Shown: positions 9,701-9,874 of the stretch, in pieces
Layout of the letters: the number at the start of each line of letters is the position of its first letter
Numbering within the stretch: position 1 is the first letter of the stretch
Source: Candidatus Minthenecus merdequi
GTDB lineage: Bacteria; Bacteroidota; Bacteroidia; Bacteroidales; Paludibacteraceae
Assembly (NCBI GenBank): GCA_018064385.1
Contig: JAGHVI010000027.1
Location: forward strand, 1 to 9,874
DNA: 9,874 nt
Direction of reading: 5' to 3'
The notes under the pieces: model-generated
What the model was told of the DNA's origin: nothing
The model's database searches: none
The model's input: the letters and a program-made list of their open reading frames with translations, nothing else
Program-made: the position numbers and the translations under genes

Positions 9701-9874
9701 TGTTTATTCAATCTACTTCCCTTACTCAAAAACAGATGTTACTCAAAAACCTTGGGAGGACGAAGTGTCTTTACTCCCTCTCGGTGATGGTTTATTCCGT
9801 GCTTCTTCTGTTCGTAGAGGTGTAATCCTCTCAATATATGACCTTAACGGACATTTAATAACAAGCATGTTTGT
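735..9874 (+). CDS. Giant secreted multi-repeat surface protein (PCMD + cadherin-like repeats), 3'-truncated by window
   Basis: One frame with no stop codon encodes at least 3046 residues (over 300 kDa). Domain order: signal peptide 1-19, PCMD-like domain about 20-257, 15 cadherin-like beta-sandwich repeats 259-1519, second PCMD-like domain 1520-1726, 15 more repeats 1727-2999, then the start of a T9SS-type sorting domain. The start at 735 is chosen because a clean signal peptide begins there, 56 bases after a -7-like box. Residues are rich in Thr, Ser, Asn and Asp and very poor in Cys, typical of extracellular fibres. The likely route is Sec export to the periplasm, then T9SS passage and attachment outside the cell. 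The role (adhesion, or binding of glycan or host surface) is inferred from architecture only; no catalytic motif is visible. No operon partner is in the window. Judging from the sorting-domain start, only a few tens of residues are probably missing. Confidence 0.93.
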   Translation, partial: MKRNLFLFMLLCCTVLASAQYQLSNSGFETYVSDNVHSGAGIRPTDWNASNVMQFGMQMTVLTDDANGHTGHCAHLKNVTVIGQTSPAWISLGTPWAHVESLAKVNEATAGTDGGIAWTHRPDSVEVWIKRTNNDWEEAFLVYYSWTGQARGDRYKGKDGNCASTTHYDEESDVRAAFNGNDCGTTVLANQVAEGLWRSNTAYNNWTKITFPIKYISNDLPEKMNIILSAGNYPNKRATNVHEGSNLWVDDLRLIYSSKAHELLINNRKMNGFNPDTYTYSYTVSATTTSVPTIQPKRSGRNLDPSEYSINYGAIGDTTTITIFAEDGSSQTTYKIFFTHQLSTNSRLADISVNGTSVTGFNPLIFTYNVAMPFGTTAYPNITYELGEDGQTVSIDTTQTFPGTALVTCTAADPSYSTTYSINFSVAPLTDNTLTDIQVNGRTINGFKPTRNSYVVELPTGTTSDPVITYTTAYPNDHDIVLTNNGIDGGATISVTPKGTTNTRTYSLSFIITASTYAYLDDIKLNGTTIENFDPETLSYYDTLPIGTTQLPTVTWTQGDEYQTVTYQQAVDLDGTAKITVTAQAGNTVIYRIYFTTLKSTNTALNAIMLDGIVIDGFDPNTLSYNVALPLGSTDVPEITWLPGDEYQTITLQDGGLTSASRIVVRAGDGTTRTYTISFTTTQSSNSYLTSLMLDNQQIEGWNPQVTEYSIVLPQGTTTIPTITWTAGDQFQTIRKVEGGVNGDTRITVKAQNGSSTAYIIHFSVLTNSCTYLNSIMIGGTQLANFHRDTLSYNDTLPGGTTVLPSITYIKGDESQTVAVNRGGINGTTTIIVRAEDGSSRTYSINFTVTKSANAFLQNILVDSVAIAGFNPEVLNYDYEIEATATTCPHITAVKNEGQNVTITVPNVVGIVRIAVTPEVGDQNIYTINIHYPQSSVTALSGIKVDGIPLTGFNPAQRNYTCPLTSVALPTVEGIAGDPLQTVHTNTDLATLTSYIYTKAESGDTTIYSVTFVRGASTISSLSDLKVDGTTINGFNPSVFNYSFTLNQGSQTAPAITFSLTDPLASAVMTAPALDGTAAIVVTAADGITQSTYTVALGFVKSSDATLSAVTRNGVAIPMELFVNDTALITLNHNETAPTIGYTRGNNRQMVMLASAGLQGTDIVVYAEDSTIRHYSVRYNIIPSSNSKLQSLNIVGFSPDILSYNIVLPWRTRIQPIIEPTPAEDGQTVVVNYGGINGATTIVVTAADGVSQTVYTLNYSVKKSSINYLENIYYNGNSVASFDYDKLNYTIVLPQGTTEIPKLTWDLAYAPDGSDVTEESVRYIERPLNDTSLLIVTAEDGSSRTYSVNYVIQESGIDNLLSNIMVNGAPLDGFYPNKLDYNVYLTTGTTTIPTFSYIKMFNEQSVEVVSDGADGITRIIVYSNRNTNDTTIYTINCEGSTISSARLTSVTIDGENFARFNPAQTSYIVKVDGKPEIEYTAADGCSATTIVDTDKKMAVEVTDGVNTEIYSFHFYYQNDVIPNQDFSRWEDARYQGRKPTGWKTPGDVADCYEWTFMRLITLVSCPGGEAESEGDTTIILRTTRYGGPENAIHGSIPGMITTGTMSMSFASSGNSTSSVGGSIPFRNTPQQLYVEYQPVSKQSVDNWRMWVNMFDGSTSKQSLFTGNFNNLGMWQSVSLPINYTGINNVSAMNICLNACNTENAKSLGGGTNYQSEIKFRRLHFIYNSALSAISVDGEPVSDFSPSTYDYTVTLPAEYPGRPKITMTGEVDDQEHSVSWGIGTNGEQVATIRSVGEDGEQSTEYRIHFDRAHSTNNTLKSIAFNGTPLSDFNPNTTMYNMLLADGEINLPDLTIVKGSVHANATITRNDNGYSIDVMAEDSTVRTYTVIFAKEGHSDSRLESLTIAGHPEVVFNPDTKNYSYTLAADEITPAINFTRKYSEQCIDVTDSLIVVTAGDGSESRYRFNITRTPVAPAAALTTITIDGENVPGFSPATLNYNFDITGRSSYSYSFGGYNSADNLVAKSTDDSIIINVSNTKYCVNLTRTKSTDDHLSFIRQDGSSIAGFNENLYEYNINIPFDEFPQFTTRTTDNDASLSLVAAEGGYDVIATAADGTTTHTTNLRFAPKPDTTNTLSGIYINGVMLSRSGAGYVANSPFRANITEYDITLLGIEPKLVQPQMPVISAVPTSRDASVSIELGTTTTPTVITVTSANGTENYYTLNMQVEQSSNTMLNDLAVNYRTLADFLPSVTSYIYRKLPNEEPIITYTPGDAFQNVVVNSYASHAEIIVTAESGATRTYSISFEISASSDAHINNILIDGEPIADFNPNIEDYNVVLPIGSTNAPTVTVVAGDDSQSITINEGGIDAPTSIVVTAGNGSTTRFYTVTFDVTRSDVDTLSMIYINGQEISDFSGSQQNYSFNLPYGSTVLPFVSYDLGDEYQSASLSSDSVNLVSSISVTAQNGSSRTYLITFNIQESHNAQLQHIFVDGDSLAGFSPDEYVYNVNLAVGTTRIPELTWIESDAYQQVTYQPATSPDGSASLIVLAGDGFSTHTYTVQFHRLRSSNALLNSISFNGSEKADFDPNTFIYYDTLATMPTIEFMPGDAYQTFDTIQGSLDRVAHSITVHAEDGTTHTYTFNIAKLRSANAFLQSISVNGTVIQNFDSEQFYYSVEVPYGQTALPTVSYTPAEPGLQIVSPLFAATMADTTYIEVIAENGLTSNLYKVSYHSGLSDNADLAYINLYGEKISKYSPYYLCDNNFAADNYEYNIVLPEGTDSLPLIEFATAVPDVHSAVLTVDSIAMKASIKVISQDQLTINEYELNFSVTPSSNALLLDISQTDGMLVGFDPEIFDYQITYPQGTDTASLPKVEDITYVIGNPGQTVLVTQNIPTEIVVSVIAENGISSSAYVISYLIEQSDNSLLKDIIVNGRSIKNFVPEKKDYEYVLVAGDTVPSLIAVPSDSLTQIIDITMGFAQDTSYIYVTAEDGSESVYSIYFPYSKTDVTQKPWEDEVSLLPLGDGLFRASSVRRGVILSIYDLNGHLITSMF
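792..1505 (+). other. PCMD-like N-terminal domain (residues ~20-257)
   Basis: This region resembles the Bacteroidota 'putative carbohydrate metabolism domain' (PCMD, Pfam PF13201), a beta-sandwich of unproven function in exported proteins. Visible hallmarks are N25-x-G-F28-E29 at the mature start, P44-x-x-W47, R121-P122 followed by a hydrophobic strand ending in W128, W206 then P212-I-x-Y215, and the closing strand L-W-V-D250-D251-L-R-L-I-Y256 that leads straight into the first repeat. Cys73, Cys162 and Cys183 are present, an odd number. Family membership is by eye. A generic carbohydrate-binding-module-like jelly roll is the main alternative. Confidence 0.7.
1509..5291 (+). repeat. First array: 15 cadherin-like beta-sandwich repeats (residues 259-1519)
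   Basis: Units of 234-276 bp (78-92 residues) begin near 1509, 1767, 2025, 2280, 2535, 2787, 3036, 3288, 3537, 3780, 4038, 4284, 4524, 4800 and 5058. A typical unit reads: S-x-N-x-x-L, then I-x-V-N/D-G, a G-F-N-P turn, Y-x-V-x-L-P-x-G-T-T, P-x-I-T, G-D-x-x-Q-T-V, a V-T-A-E-D-G-S-S turn and T-Y-x-I-x-F. This matches the Cadherin-like beta-sandwich family (PF12733 type), known as a tandem structural module in surface proteins. Units starting at 2280-3036 are the most regular. The unit at 3036 has F-H-R in place of F-N-P. The unit at 4038 lacks the G-F-N-P turn, the unit at 4284 has lost about five residues before it, the unit at 4524 has a loop insertion, and the unit at 5058 is short. Confidence 0.88.
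5292..5912 (+). other. Second, divergent PCMD-like domain (residues 1520-1726)
   Basis: The repeat pattern stops and a 207-residue domain follows that aligns with the N-terminal one. It has N1523-x-x-F1526-x-x-W1529, G1536-x-x-P1539-x-x-W1542, P1629 followed by a strand ending in Y1636, and W1674 then P1680-I-x-Y1683 with the same six-residue W-to-P spacing as W206/P212. The closing strand ends in F-I-Y1726 just before the next repeat. It is about 30 residues shorter than the first copy. The D250-D251 pair is replaced by R1720-R1721, so any acidic binding role at that place is lost or changed. An internal head domain of this kind mid-fibre is unusual. Confidence 0.7.
5913..9731 (+). repeat. 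Second array: 15 cadherin-like beta-sandwich repeats (residues 1727-2999)
   Basis: Units begin near 5913, 6174, 6420, 6651, 6876, 7119, 7416, 7653, 7908, 8163, 8421, 8664, 8925, 9213 and 9480. Lengths vary more than in the first array (225-297 bp). The fold signature is the same: N/D-G, a F-N/D/S-P turn, an aromatic Tyr strand, an A-E-D-G turn and T-Y-x-I-x-F. Units at 6174-6876 are degenerate and mostly lack G-D-x-x-Q; the unit at 6651 is the shortest, about 75 residues. Units at 7119 and 8925 carry 10-15-residue insertions near the first turn. Units at 7416-8421 return to the regular form. Joins between units often read S-S-N-A, S-D-N-A or S-A-N-A. Confidence 0.87.
9732..9874 (+). other. 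Start of a T9SS-type C-terminal sorting domain (residues 3000-3046, cut)
   Basis: After the last repeat comes a linker with K-P-W-E-D, then a strand ending V-R-R-G-V, then I-Y-D-L-N-G-H-L-I, which resembles the 'v-x-i-y-D-x-x-G-k-x-v' core of Por secretion C-terminal domains. Such domains are about 70-80 residues and direct proteins through the type IX system, usually with attachment to A-LPS at the cell surface. The window ends inside this domain at F3046 plus two bases, so the final strands and stop are not seen. Assignment rests on the short motif and the position. Confidence 0.65.

Noticed and set aside
1509..9731. Repeats as a recombination hot spot (near-identical DNA copies)
   Set aside because: The units are alike as protein but clearly diverged as DNA; I saw no long identical stretches shared between units, so recent expansion or slippage is not supported.

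Overview
The window looks like Bacteroidota DNA, most likely Bacteroidales. The reasons are a -7-like element of the TAnnTTTG type, no Shine-Dalgarno sequence before the start codon, a surface protein built of PCMD-like and cadherin-like beta-sandwich domains, and a C-terminus that reads like the beginning of a type IX secretion (T9SS/Por) sorting domain. The species cannot be told from this sequence.

Layout: bases 1-734 are non-coding or unassigned. They hold a C-rich left edge with no recognisable gene (1-269), a 167-bp element bounded by perfect 11-bp inverted repeats and carrying small GC-rich hairpins (270-436), a featureless stretch (437-555), a bidirectional intrinsic terminator (556-596), a pair of 11-bp direct repeats spaced 21 bp apart (600-631) and a candidate promoter (672-679).

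Bases 735-9874 are one uninterrupted reading frame on the + strand. I read it codon by codon and found no stop. It encodes at least 3046 residues and runs off the right edge. Order: Sec signal peptide (residues 1-19); a PCMD-like domain (about 20-257); 15 cadherin-like repeats (259-1519); a second, divergent PCMD-like domain (1520-1726); 15 more repeats (1727-2999); then the start of a T9SS-type sorting domain (3000 onward, cut by the window). The protein is therefore two near-equal modules of about 1500 and 1480 residues, each a putative ligand-binding head followed by 15 beta-sandwich units. This suggests a very long, secreted, surface-anchored adhesin or glycan-binding fibre.

No RNA gene, CRISPR array, transposase or second convincing gene is visible. 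The many other open frames over the giant gene are shadows produced by its repetitive, codon-biased sequence. The most notable points are the two-headed 15+15 architecture, the loss of a conserved acidic pair in the second head, the uneven decay of the repeats, and the organised upstream region (MITE-like element, insulating terminator, paired operator-like repeats).
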